From: an uncultured Latescibacterota bacterium | GTDB lineage: Bacteria; Latescibacterota; UBA2968; UBA8231 | NCBI GenBank assembly: GCA_958295495.1 | Contig: OY282352.1 | Location: 682,001-746,000 of the forward strand | Direction: 5' to 3' | DNA: 64,000 nt | Part shown: piece after piece, positions 8,621 through 16,945 of the stretch | Numbering within the stretch: the stretch's first letter is position 1 | How the letters are laid out: the number at the start of each line of letters is the position of its first letter | Program-made: the position numbers and the translations under genes | Notes under the pieces: model-generated | What the model was told of the DNA's origin: nothing | Seen by the model: only the letters and a program-made list of their open reading frames with translations | Database searches by the model: none

Positions 8621-9295
8621 ATGATCGAGATGCACGACATTGAGCGGTACTACCAATCCGGTCCTCGCAAAACCTACGTGCTGCGGTACGCAACCCTGAA
8701 CGTCGCCGAGGGCGAGTTCGTGTCGATTATGGGGCCGAGTGGTGCTGGCAAATCAACGCTGCTGCACATCATGGGGATGCTCGATGAGCCGACGGCCGGC
8801 TCGTATCGGTTTCTCGGCGAAGAGGTGAGCGGGATGGGGGAGAAGGAGCGCACGGAAGTGCATCGGCGACACATTGGTTTCGTCTTTCAAGCCTATCACC
8901 TGATCGACGAGCAGACGGTGTACGAAAACTTGGAGATGCCGCTGCTCTACCAAAAGGTGAAAGGCGCCGAGCGCAAGGGGCGGGTGAGCGAGCTGCTCGA
9001 CCGCTTCCAGATGGTGGCCAAAAAGGACCTGTTCCCGCACCAGCTTTCCGGCGGCGAGCAGCAGCGCGTCGGCGTGGCGCGCGCCCTGATCGGCCAGCCA
9101 ACGCTGATTCTCGCCGACGAGCCCACGGGCAACCTCAACTCCAAGCAGGGGGAAGAGGTGATGGCCATGCTGCAGGAACTGAACAACGAGGGCACGACGA
9201 TTGTGCAGGTGACGCACTCGGAGAAGAACGCTGGCTACGGCAGCCGAGTGGTGCATCTGTTGGACGGCAAGATAGAGCAGGAAGGAAGGTACTAA
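8621..9295 (+). CDS. MacB/LolD-type ABC ATPase (224 aa)
   Basis: Second complete ATPase of the array: Walker A '[15 protein letters not shown]', Q-loop '[10 protein letters not shown]', signature '[15 protein letters not shown]', Walker B '[13 protein letters not shown]' (Asn in place of the more common Asp of the D-loop 'NLDS') and H-loop '[10 protein letters not shown]'. It follows the 6255 permease by 20 bp and precedes the 9298 permease by only 2 bp, so ATPase and permease are probably co-translated. Ribosome site 'gaggcacatc' is weak-to-moderate. Confidence 0.94.
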   Translation: MIEMHDIERYYQSGPRKTYVLRYATLNVAEGEFVSIMGPSGAGKSTLLHIMGMLDEPTAGSYRFLGEEVSGMGEKERTEVHRRHIGFVFQAYHLIDEQTVYENLEMPLLYQKVKGAERKGRVSELLDRFQMVAKKDLFPHQLSGGEQQRVGVARALIGQPTLILADEPTGNLNSKQGEEVMAMLQELNNEGTTIVQVTHSEKNAGYGSRVVHLLDGKIEQEGRY

Positions 9296-9297
9296 CC

Positions 9298-11649
9298 ATG
9301 CTACGCAACAACCTGATCGTTGCTTGGCGCAATCTGCGCCGCTACCGGATGTACACCGCGATCAACGTGTGTGGGCTGGCCGCAGCCTTCGCGGTGACCA
9401 TCTTCGTCGGCCTGTACGTACATAGTTTGCTGACGTGGGACCGCTTCCACGCCAAGGGCGAGCAGATCTATCAGGTCTGCATGATATGGTCGGCCGCATC
9501 GAAAGAAAAGGCCAGTACGTCGGTGCCAGGAGGCCTCGGCCCGGAGATGGTGGCCACACTCCCCGCTGTGCTGCGCTCGGTGCGGACGCAAGACGAGTCT
9601 GGACTGCTGAGCTATCGGGGGCAAGAGATCGCGGCGACGGGACAGTTCGCCGACCCCGGATTCTTCGAGCTGTTCAGCTTCCCGCTGATCGCGGGCGATC
9701 CGGGCACGGTGCTCGACGAGCCGAACTCGATTGTGCTATCGAGGCGGCTGGTGCAGCGGCTGTTCGGCGACAGCGACCCCATGGGCCAGACCCTGCTGCT
9801 GGGGGGCCGCGGTATCAGCGGGGATTTCGTCGTCACCGGGGTCGCCGAGAACGCGCCGTCCGAGTCCAGCCTAGAGTTCGACTGGGTGATCCCCTTCGTC
9901 CACCGGGAAATCCAGACTGCATATACCGACGGCTTCGAGAACGGCCCAAGCAAGACCTACCTACAGATCGCCGATGCCGCGGGCGTGGAGTCGGCCTTGG
10001 CCTTTGAGGTGGCCCGGTACATGGAGGTGCCGGAGGGCAATAGGCTCGTTATCGTGCCGCTGTTCGACAAGCGGCTGCACCCCCAACTCAGCGGCGGGAG
10101 GGCGGCGAGGGCGGCGCTCTACAACGTCGGATTCGTCGCCTTCCTCGTGCTGCTGCTGGCGTGCATAAACTACGCCAATCTGGCCGCGGGCATGTCGCTG
10201 ACGAGGGCGCACGAAGTGGGTGTGCGCAAGGTGGTCGGTGCCGGACGGGGACAGCTAATGCGCCAGTACTTAGCCGAGTCCCTGCTGCTCAGCTTCGCCG
10301 CCCTAGTGCTGGCCGCGTTGCTGACAGAGCTCTTGCTGCCGGGCCTGAATCGTCTGATGACACTGCCCGGAGAGTTTGGACTCGGCCTCGACTTACAGTA
10401 CACGCCGTGGACGGTGGTGGCCCTAGCCGGGTTCGGCGTGGTCATGGGGCTCGTGGCGGGCGCGTACCCGGCGCTGGTGCAGTCGCGGATGCAGCCGGTC
10501 GAGATTCTGCAGGACAAGCTCGAGGTGCGAGGCCGTGCCGGTCGCATCCTAGTGGTCGTGCAGTTTGTGGCCTCCACGGTGTTCCTGACCACGGCCCTCG
10601 TCGTGGGCCGACAGGTCGATCATTGGGCGTCTCTGGACCAAGGCTACGACCCGCGGCTCGTGGTCTGCATCCCGACGTTTGCGGGCTACTCGCCCTTAGA
10701 CGGCGTACATGAGTCGCAGCGCTTCCTCGAGATTTTCCGCCGGGAGGTGCTCCCCCATCCGGGCGTGCTCGCCGTGTCCGGCTCCAGTGACTTCCCCGAT
10801 GGCTCCAGTGACTTTCGCTTCGACGACCGGGAGCGACCAGATGCCGCGGAGATCGAGGTCGATCCGCATTTCCTACGCACCCTCGGCTTGGAGTTGGTCG
10901 AGGGTGAGGACTTCCCCCCGGACCTGCTGGCCAGCGGTCGGGTAGCACTCGTCAACCAGCAGCTAGCGGCCAAGCTGGAGGGACCGGTCGTCGGCACCCA
11001 CCTCGAAGGCATGCACCATCCGCGGATTATTGGCGTAGTCTCCGACTTCCAGCACGATGATCCCAACAACTTTGTACCGGAACTCGTGCTCAGCGTCCGA
11101 CCGGATCGTCCCATTGAGACGGTACTGGTGCGGATGCGACCCGAGGGGGCGACCGAGACCCTTGCCGAGTTGCGCGAGGCTTGGGAACGGCTGTCGCCTG
11201 GGGTGCCCTTTAGCTATCGCTTTCTCGACGACCATATTGCCGAGCGCTTCTTTTTTCAAGCCGAGCTCACTAGCCTGCTGCGCTGGCTAGCTGGGTTCCT
11301 GATTCTGATCGCCTGCCTCGGCGTCTTTGGCATGGCTTCCCTCGCCGTCAGCCGACGCACCAAGGAGGTGGCCGTGCGCAAGGTCCTCGGTGCCTCGACA
11401 GCGAGTGTAGCCGTGCTGCTGTCGTCGCAGTCCACGCGGCTCGTACTGGTCGCCGTGGCCATCGCCATGCCCCTCGCCTACCTGCTCTCTGAGCAGTTTC
11501 TCCACAGAGGGGCGAACCGCATTGAGCTCGACCTGCTCAGCTACTCGGCTGGTGGCTTGATCGCCTTGGGTCTGACTTGGCTAGTGTCGGGATACCACGC
11601 GATTCGAGCGGCGCGGGCGAATCCGGTGGACTCGCTGCACAGTCAGTAG
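9298..11649 (+). CDS. MacB/FtsX-type ABC transporter permease (783 aa)
   Basis: Third permease of the array, with the same two-core FtsX layout and eight predicted helices. The coupling motifs are 'GVRKVVGAGRGQLMR' in the first half and 'AVRKVLGASTASV' in the second. The ATG directly follows the preceding ATPase stop, with GGAAGG as ribosome site. The C-terminal 'NPVDSLHSQ' resembles 'NPIETLHTQ' of the 6255 protein, so the pair stems from a recent duplication. It is likely the dedicated partner of the 8621 ATPase. Confidence 0.9.
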   Translation: MLRNNLIVAWRNLRRYRMYTAINVCGLAAAFAVTIFVGLYVHSLLTWDRFHAKGEQIYQVCMIWSAASKEKASTSVPGGLGPEMVATLPAVLRSVRTQDESGLLSYRGQEIAATGQFADPGFFELFSFPLIAGDPGTVLDEPNSIVLSRRLVQRLFGDSDPMGQTLLLGGRGISGDFVVTGVAENAPSESSLEFDWVIPFVHREIQTAYTDGFENGPSKTYLQIADAAGVESALAFEVARYMEVPEGNRLVIVPLFDKRLHPQLSGGRAARAALYNVGFVAFLVLLLACINYANLAAGMSLTRAHEVGVRKVVGAGRGQLMRQYLAESLLLSFAALVLAALLTELLLPGLNRLMTLPGEFGLGLDLQYTPWTVVALAGFGVVMGLVAGAYPALVQSRMQPVEILQDKLEVRGRAGRILVVVQFVASTVFLTTALVVGRQVDHWASLDQGYDPRLVVCIPTFAGYSPLDGVHESQRFLEIFRREVLPHPGVLAVSGSSDFPDGSSDFRFDDRERPDAAEIEVDPHFLRTLGLELVEGEDFPPDLLASGRVALVNQQLAAKLEGPVVGTHLEGMHHPRIIGVVSDFQHDDPNNFVPELVLSVRPDRPIETVLVRMRPEGATETLAELREAWERLSPGVPFSYRFLDDHIAERFFFQAELTSLLRWLAGFLILIACLGVFGMASLAVSRRTKEVAVRKVLGASTASVAVLLSSQSTRLVLVAVAIAMPLAYLLSEQFLHRGANRIELDLLSYSAGGLIALGLTWLVSGYHAIRAARANPVDSLHSQ

Positions 11650-11711
11650 GGAGTAACGATCGTTATCCCTACAAGTCGCACTGATTTAGCGCGAGAAGGA
11701 AGGTACTAACC

Positions 11712-12430
11712 ATGCTCAAGAGCTACCTGCACATCGCCGCCCGCCATCTAACCCGCCACCGGCTCTACGCGCTGACCACTCAGGCTCTCTGCGGCGCGGC
11801 ATCCAACCGGTCGTCATGCAGCTATGGCCGTGGCACAACTATCTGCTCATTCGCTTTCGCGCCCATTCCCTACAGCACATCGTGCAGCAGGTCGAGGCGG
11901 TGATGGCAGAGTTAGATCCCGTCCACCCCTTTGAGTATTCCCTGCTCGACGACCGCTTTGCCGCCATGTACCGAAGCGATGAAAGACTGGGGACGCTGTT
12001 CGCCGGCTTTAGCGGGCTGGCCCTGCTCGTCGCCGGCGTGGGGATGTTCGGTCTCGCCTCCTTTGCCGCGGAGCGCCGGCGCATGGAGTTTGGCGTACGC
12101 AAGGTTTTGGGTGCCACCGGGGTAGAGATCGGCCGCCTGCTCGCCGGCGAGCTTACGCGCTTGGTGCTGGTGGCCAGCTTGCTCGCCTGCCCGATCGCCT
12201 ACTTTGGCATGGCTGCGTGGATGGAGCAGTTCAGCGAGCGCGCCGCGGTCGGTGCCGCTCCGTTCGTCGTGGCGGTCGCCGCTTGGGTGAGCGTCGCCTA
12301 CCATGCCGTCAGGACGAGTCGGATCGATCCAGTAGAAGCGCTGCGCTGTGAGCTGGATGTCCCGCCTAAAGGCGCGGTGAAGCCCGCTTTCGCGGGAATG
12401 ACTTCTTATAGGCAGAAAAGACCGGGTTGA
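11712..12430 (+). pseudogene. Internally deleted MacB/FtsX permease
   Basis: The start is intact (about 20 codons, MLKSYLHIAARHLTRHRLYA, with the same AAGGAAGGTACTAACC leader sequence as the 9298 gene). The reading then jumps with a frame change to the last ~200 residues of a permease. The remainder holds 'FEYSLLDDRFAAMY', a helix, the 'GVRKVLGATGVEIGRLL' coupling motif, two more helices and 'IDPVEALRCE'. About 1.7 kb of the middle of a normal paralogue is missing. The end runs into a REP-like palindrome (12383-12396), so the last ~20 residues are not original. Confidence 0.85.
12383..12396. repeat. Short GC-rich palindrome (REP-like)
   Basis: cccgc-tttc-gcggg within agcccgctttcgcgggaatg, a palindrome type common as dispersed extragenic repeats. 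It lies in the tail of the broken permease. Confidence 0.5.
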
Positions 12431-12722
12431 TGAACATTCCATGCTTTCAAGTCATTTAGGACTGCTATGTATAGCACCGTTATATGTCAAGTTCGCGCTG
12501 GCCGGCATGGGCGTTCTCGTCGTCGCGCTGGCCGGCGGCAGCGGCAGCCCATAGAGGCAGCATTATGGGTTTGTGGGAAAGCCTGAACAGGGTTCGATGA
12601 GTACGCCCCTTCAAGATTGGCTGCGGAAGGAGGGTTTTCAAACAGCCTCTTAAAAAAAGTGTCTGGGCCTTTTTAATTTTGCCTCCGCTGAACGTCTTTA
12701 TTTATAAAAGGGTTGAATACCT
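12431..12722. other. Intergenic region before the ECF sigma gene
   Basis: No convincing gene. A 37-codon hydrophobic frame at 12441-12554 has no ribosome site. From 12669 onward the sequence is duplicated at 29129 and includes an AT-rich stretch (tctttatttataaaagg) just before the sigma gene start that may hold its promoter. Confidence 0.5.
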
Positions 12723-12840
12723 ATGGACGACTTCCATTCCGAAAACTTCGTCGAGCGCTGCTTGGCGGGAAACGCGCAAGCCTTTGAGCCGCTCGTCCGG
12801 CACTACCAGAACGCGGCCTTTGCCACGGCGCTGGGCCATG
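12669..12840 (+). repeat. Direct repeat, copy 1 (ECF gene upstream region and first ~39 codons)
   Basis: Matches 29129-29290 at most positions, from ttttaattttgcctccgct through the start codon to the codons for 'AAFATALG'. This copy leads into the intact gene. The two copies bracket the RiPP island. Confidence 0.9.
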
Positions 12841-14564
12841 TGCGCTCTCGGGCCGATGCCCAAGACATCGTGCAGGACGCCTTTGTTGCGGCGTATTGCC
12901 GCTTGGGGCAACTGCGCGATAGGAAGCGATTCGGTGGCTGGTTGATGCACATCGTAGCCAATCGCTGCAAGGACTGGCTGCGCGACCGCAGTCGGACGCA
13001 GCCGTTGGATTCAGCGGCGACGGCTCTGGAGAATGCGGCGGTGGTAGAGCACGCCGACCAGATGCGGCGGCTGGATTTGCAGGAGGCCATCGATCAGTTG
13101 CCCGACCACTACCGCTCGGCCTTGCGGATGTACTACCTGAGCGGCCTGTCCTACCGGGAAATCGCCGAGGTGATGGAAGTCCCCCTGAGTACGGTGTGTG
13201 GCCGCCTGCAACAAGGACGCATCCGGCTGCGCCAGCTATTGGACGAACACGAGTTGATTGCCATGAAGCCAATCAACGTGACTGAACAGGTTCAGGAGGT
13301 GGTGTGCCAGATCGCCACCCAACAGGTGCAGCAGACGATTCCGCTGGAGGACACCGAGCACATCGTCTTCTACTGCGCCATTGACGTGGATCTCGAGATC
13401 CGCCAAGCCGAGGGCGACGACGCCGTGCTCAAAGGAACGCTCAGCGCAATCGGGTTGACGCGGGAAAAGGCCCGCGAGAGTGTCGAAGGGATCGAGATCG
13501 GGGCTGACCAAGTGGACAATTTCCTCGAGAGCGGTCCGCACGAGGGCGAGGTGTTTGTGGCAACCCGCCGACAGCAGAACGGCCAACTCGAAGCCGAGTC
13601 GAGGGGTAGCGGACAGAAGTGGAGAGACGATGTGGAGGGAGGCTCTTATCCGTGGGGTGTGGAATGCGGCGTTAAGACGACGGATGTATTTCCCCAGATG
13701 CAGGCCTACGCCGGCAATCTGCCGGCTGCTATGCACACGGGGTTGGGGCGGACCACGCGGATAACGGTCTATCGCGAAAAGCTTGAAGACATAATCCTGC
13801 CGCCCTCGGCTCTTACGGCGGAAGTTGAGGCGGTCTTTCGCCCCAACAGGTCGTCGAAAAGGCTCCATGGACCGGTGGGCTCCGCCAGCTTGGTGTTACT
13901 GGTGCCCAAGGGCAAGCGCGTGACCATTATCAGAGGCCAAGTCCGCGCCTACGGTTTGCAGGGCTCCATCGGTTTTATCGCCTCAACCTGCGAGGAGGTG
14001 GCCGATATCGAGGGCGATGTGGAACTCTTCGACAGCGCGCTGGAGACAGCGCACCATATCCGCGGCAAACTCTACCAGCGCTACTACCGAGCCTTTGACG
14101 TGAACAGGAAGGACAGCGAGACCCGCGGCAGACGCCAAGTAGCAGAAAATTGTCGTCTGGAGGATATTCGCGGCGGCGTGGATATCGACGTGGGCGGTGT
14201 GCAGATCGAGGCCACCCGGTTGGCGGGTCAGGTGCGGATCTACAACCGCTTTGGCCAAACGCAGCTACACCAGGATCAACTCACCGCGGACAGCCGCATC
14301 GAACTGGAATCGTGCGGCGGCGACATCCGCCTCTCGCTCAAAGAGACCCTGCTGGACGAGGCGTACCTGACGGCGTTCACGCTGTGCGGTCGGATCCAGT
14401 GTATGGCCTTTGAGGACAGGGATGACGACATGGATCTCTTCACGTCCAACAACACCGCGATGGTGGTGCTGTCGAAAACACCACGTCGCGGCTCAGAGAT
14501 ACTAGCGGCAGATTTTATGCTCAAAAGCGAGGCGGGCGCGATTGTTATCGAGAAGGCGAATTAG
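12723..14564 (+). CDS. ECF sigma factor fused to a large beta-rich C-terminal region (613 aa)
   Basis: Residues about 13-85 form sigma region 2 ('QDIVQDAFVAAYCRL' and 'GGWLMHIVANRCKDWLRD') and about 120-172 form region 4 ('LPDHYRSALRMYYLSGLSYR', 'STVCGRLQQGRIRLRQLL'). A normal ECF sigma ends there. This one continues for about 430 residues, starting 'MKPINVTEQVQEV', with short repeated beta-strand patterns and phrases such as 'GVDIDVGGVQIEA' and 'SRIELESCGGDIRLSL'. These resemble the DUF4097/bactofilin-like beta-helix type seen in putative adhesins. I see no membrane helix. The C-terminal part may sense a signal or hold the sigma part inactive (inference); no separate anti-sigma gene is adjacent. 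An internal ATG at residue 181 could give the C-terminal part alone. It precedes the S41 gene by 10 bp, so it may control the peptide island. Confidence 0.88.
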   Translation: MDDFHSENFVERCLAGNAQAFEPLVRHYQNAAFATALGHVRSRADAQDIVQDAFVAAYCRLGQLRDRKRFGGWLMHIVANRCKDWLRDRSRTQPLDSAATALENAAVVEHADQMRRLDLQEAIDQLPDHYRSALRMYYLSGLSYREIAEVMEVPLSTVCGRLQQGRIRLRQLLDEHELIAMKPINVTEQVQEVVCQIATQQVQQTIPLEDTEHIVFYCAIDVDLEIRQAEGDDAVLKGTLSAIGLTREKARESVEGIEIGADQVDNFLESGPHEGEVFVATRRQQNGQLEAESRGSGQKWRDDVEGGSYPWGVECGVKTTDVFPQMQAYAGNLPAAMHTGLGRTTRITVYREKLEDIILPPSALTAEVEAVFRPNRSSKRLHGPVGSASLVLLVPKGKRVTIIRGQVRAYGLQGSIGFIASTCEEVADIEGDVELFDSALETAHHIRGKLYQRYYRAFDVNRKDSETRGRRQVAENCRLEDIRGGVDIDVGGVQIEATRLAGQVRIYNRFGQTQLHQDQLTADSRIELESCGGDIRLSLKETLLDEAYLTAFTLCGRIQCMAFEDRDDDMDLFTSNNTAMVVLSKTPRRGSEILAADFMLKSEAGAIVIEKAN

Positions 14565-14574
14565 GGACGTAGGT

Positions 14575-16548
14575 ATGAAGATCGCTAATAAAATCGCATG
14601 CATCCTCCTCGCGGGGATAATGGTAGGGCCAACGTACGGAGCGGCAAGTTGGCAACTAAAGACATCTGGCTATGCAACTTCCAAGGTAAAGTATTCGATT
14701 TTCGGCGAAGGCTTGGAAGAGCACCAAGGATACTACTTTCCCGAATACTTGCCCGCAGACCAAGTGCTGCATATCGGGTTCAGGCCTATTCGCTTCCAGA
14801 ACATGTCCGCCTTGGCCGAAGTGCTCGGTGCGAAAAATAAAAAAATCCACGCTTGGAAAACCGAATTTGAGTCTCCTATCAGGTGTTTAGATCAGGTCAC
14901 GTTCTTGTATCGCCGCATATATACTAGAGATGTAAGTGAATACACCATTTACCTCCAATCCAGTCGGACAGAACAATGGTACAGAAGAAAGATAAAAATC
15001 CCTTCTGAAGGGTATCAGATTCCCTCATACGATGTGATTTCGCTCTGGGAACCGTTGATAAACGATGGCACCAGAGAGGGAGCTTGTTTTTTGGATGCGC
15101 TCAATGATTCCGATAAAATTGGCCAATTGGTGATCGTGGTGACTCCTGCGGACACAGACTTCGATTTCGTTATCGGCGACTTGCGAATAGTGGATCGGGA
15201 AATCGGCCATCGAGATTTCCATCATCCTTTTTTTGACCCGATTTTGAGCGAAAACTCCGCCCAGCACATCGAAAAAGATCCCTTTTACGGTGCCCCAGGT
15301 ATCCCCGCCCTGCTCCTTCCCATCAGTTGGTATTCCATGCGCGGGAATTACGGGCCAATTTTCCACTTTGACCCAGGGCCTCGAGAAGTGGATGCTAGAG
15401 ACATCAGGGACCTAAAAGTCAAAGTTATCAAGCGAATATTAGACCTGTATCCATTCTATGAAGAACAAGGATTGGATAGGAAAAGTATACTGAACCGGTT
15501 CGCCTCTATCGAAAATTACGGGCTAGAGAGGGAGGCTTTCGAGGACAGTGTCAGTGCCTTATTTGCAGGTTTTCAAGATGCCCATCTAGCTGTAATAAAA
15601 AAGAAGCGGGGCAGATGCGCTTTTAGCCATCCATTAGCACTGTATAATATCGGCAGCAGAGTCTACGTGGCCGCGGTGTTTGACTCCTTGCTCGCGGACG
15701 AGATAGAGGTGGGTATGGAGGTACTCGAATTTAATGGGGCACCAGTGATTGAAGCGATAGATAGGCAAAGCGAGCGTTACAGAGGCAGTAGCAAAATAAA
15801 AAAGAGAAAAGCAACGAGAGACCTGCTCACATGTAGGCGAGACGAACGGGTAAAATTGAAAGTCTTATCTGTTTACGGATCCGTTGAAGACGTCCTAATT
15901 GAAGACAGAAAAGTACGGATTCCGCCGGACTTCGTGCCGCGACACGGAGAATTCAGGATAGACGAAAATGGGATAGCGTATTTTCGCATTCGCCAATGGA
16001 CCTATGACGTGTGGATTCGGTTTCTGAATCATGCGGATGAGCTCGAAAGCGCGAAAGGGCTGATCATCGATTTGAGATCCAATGGTGGGGGGGATGGCAG
16101 CACCGTTCTTAGGATGGTGTCGGCGTTCATAGACGAGAACGTGCTATGTGGGAATGAGTACTGTCCCGCTGATGGCAGGATCGAGAGCTTGGTTATAAGA
16201 CCCAACGACAAATTTCATTTCGATCTGCCCGTCGTCATCCTAGCAAATGAGGCGACTGCCTGTGCAAGCGAGAACTTCATCGATATAATGAGATATACCA
16301 ATCGGGCCACCATGGTTGCGGATAGTCACACACAGGGCCTTTTCTCGTCTAGGATCGAGCTGGTATTCCCGGATGGGATGAGAGTCTATACCAATAGCTT
16401 ATCCAAACCGTTGAGCCCCAACGGTTCTTCATATGAAGTGAAGGGGCTCGAACCAGATATCTGGATACATTTGAATACCGTTGATGACTTAGCGCATCGC
16501 GAGGACAAGATGCTTCGGACCGCTAAGCACCTGCTAGAAGCGCACTAG
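14575..16548 (+). CDS. Secreted S41-family (C-terminal processing) peptidase homologue, atypical active site
   Basis: 657 residues from the chosen ATG, which gives a clean signal peptide (MKIANKIACILLAGIMVGPTYG). The long N-terminal half is unassigned. The C-terminal S41 domain shows 'GLIIDLRSNGGGDGSTVL' (oxyanion-region motif), 'VVILANEATACASENFIDIM' and 'MVADSHTQGLFSSRIEL'. In S41 enzymes the nucleophile sits at the third position of 'T-x-S-A-[SA]-E', which is Cys here, and the usual 'GK' lysine is replaced ('QGLFS'). It may be a cysteine variant or non-catalytic. The position, 53 bp before the precursor gene and in the same direction, suggests a role in leader removal, immunity or processing outside the cytoplasm. 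Base composition is visibly AT-richer than the upstream genes. Confidence 0.8.
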   Translation: MKIANKIACILLAGIMVGPTYGAASWQLKTSGYATSKVKYSIFGEGLEEHQGYYFPEYLPADQVLHIGFRPIRFQNMSALAEVLGAKNKKIHAWKTEFESPIRCLDQVTFLYRRIYTRDVSEYTIYLQSSRTEQWYRRKIKIPSEGYQIPSYDVISLWEPLINDGTREGACFLDALNDSDKIGQLVIVVTPADTDFDFVIGDLRIVDREIGHRDFHHPFFDPILSENSAQHIEKDPFYGAPGIPALLLPISWYSMRGNYGPIFHFDPGPREVDARDIRDLKVKVIKRILDLYPFYEEQGLDRKSILNRFASIENYGLEREAFEDSVSALFAGFQDAHLAVIKKKRGRCAFSHPLALYNIGSRVYVAAVFDSLLADEIEVGMEVLEFNGAPVIEAIDRQSERYRGSSKIKKRKATRDLLTCRRDERVKLKVLSVYGSVEDVLIEDRKVRIPPDFVPRHGEFRIDENGIAYFRIRQWTYDVWIRFLNHADELESAKGLIIDLRSNGGGDGSTVLRMVSAFIDENVLCGNEYCPADGRIESLVIRPNDKFHFDLPVVILANEATACASENFIDIMRYTNRATMVADSHTQGLFSSRIELVFPDGMRVYTNSLSKPLSPNGSSYEVKGLEPDIWIHLNTVDDLAHREDKMLRTAKHLLEAH

Positions 16549-16601
16549 AAACCATAGACACGTTTTTGGAAGACGACAAACTGTAAGAAAGGAGGAACGC
16601 C

Positions 16602-16760
16602 ATGAAAGAACTCGTTAAGCCCAACCTGACCGAGGAGGAGTACGAAGAAAAGGAGAACGTCACGGGCTACTGCGACCATGATGGATGCTCCAAGATTTGC
16701 TTCCTTGGCAATTGCAGTCCTGTTTCGGGTGATGACGACTCTGGGGACATTCTGTTCTAA
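16602..16760 (+). CDS. Cys-rich RiPP precursor peptide (52 aa, Clo7bot/CLI_3235-like)
   Basis: Short gene with a very strong ribosome site (AAAGGAGG, 5-6 bases before ATG). The leader begins MKELVKPNLTEEEYEE; an 'LVKPN'-type start followed by acidic residues recalls the leaders of clostridial Clo7bot/CLI_3235 peptides (from memory). The putative core follows 'NVTG' and holds Cys24, Cys29, Cys33 and Cys38 with the pattern YC-x4-C-x3-C-x4-C, then an acidic tail 'SGDDDSGDILF'. There is no Arg anywhere. It lies between a secreted protease homologue and a SPASM radical SAM enzyme, the classic position for a substrate. The Cys residues could become thioether or other crosslinks, or disulfides after export; which residues are modified is unknown. 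Confidence 0.85.
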   Translation: MKELVKPNLTEEEYEEKENVTGYCDHDGCSKICFLGNCSPVSGDDDSGDILF

Positions 16761-16761
16761 T

Positions 16762-16846
16762 TGCCAATTGTCCAATAGAGGCATGAATAACGGTCGCATT
16801 CCTTGGTGGCCGCTGTGATTTATGGCGCTTCAAAGGACAATTCGCA
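16762..16846 (+). other. Putative long-range stem-loop between precursor and maturase genes
   Basis: tgccaattgtcc (16762-16773) pairs with ggacaattcgca (16835-16846) over 11 of 12 positions, directly after the precursor stop codon. No T-run follows. It could protect the precursor mRNA or attenuate read-through to the maturase, as expected when much more precursor than enzyme is needed (inference). Confidence 0.4.
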
Positions 16847-16945
16847 TAAGACACGTCCCATTCGATTCATCTTGATCGTTTGACACCCTAGCTAGTTTTT
16901 CGATCAGTTTGTCGTCTTCCATATCCCTTAAGAAAGGTGAATGAG

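Noticed and set aside
12441..12554. 37-codon hydrophobic frame after the broken permease
   Set aside because: No ribosome site and no recognisable pattern; could be a relic of a permease helix but cannot be supported.
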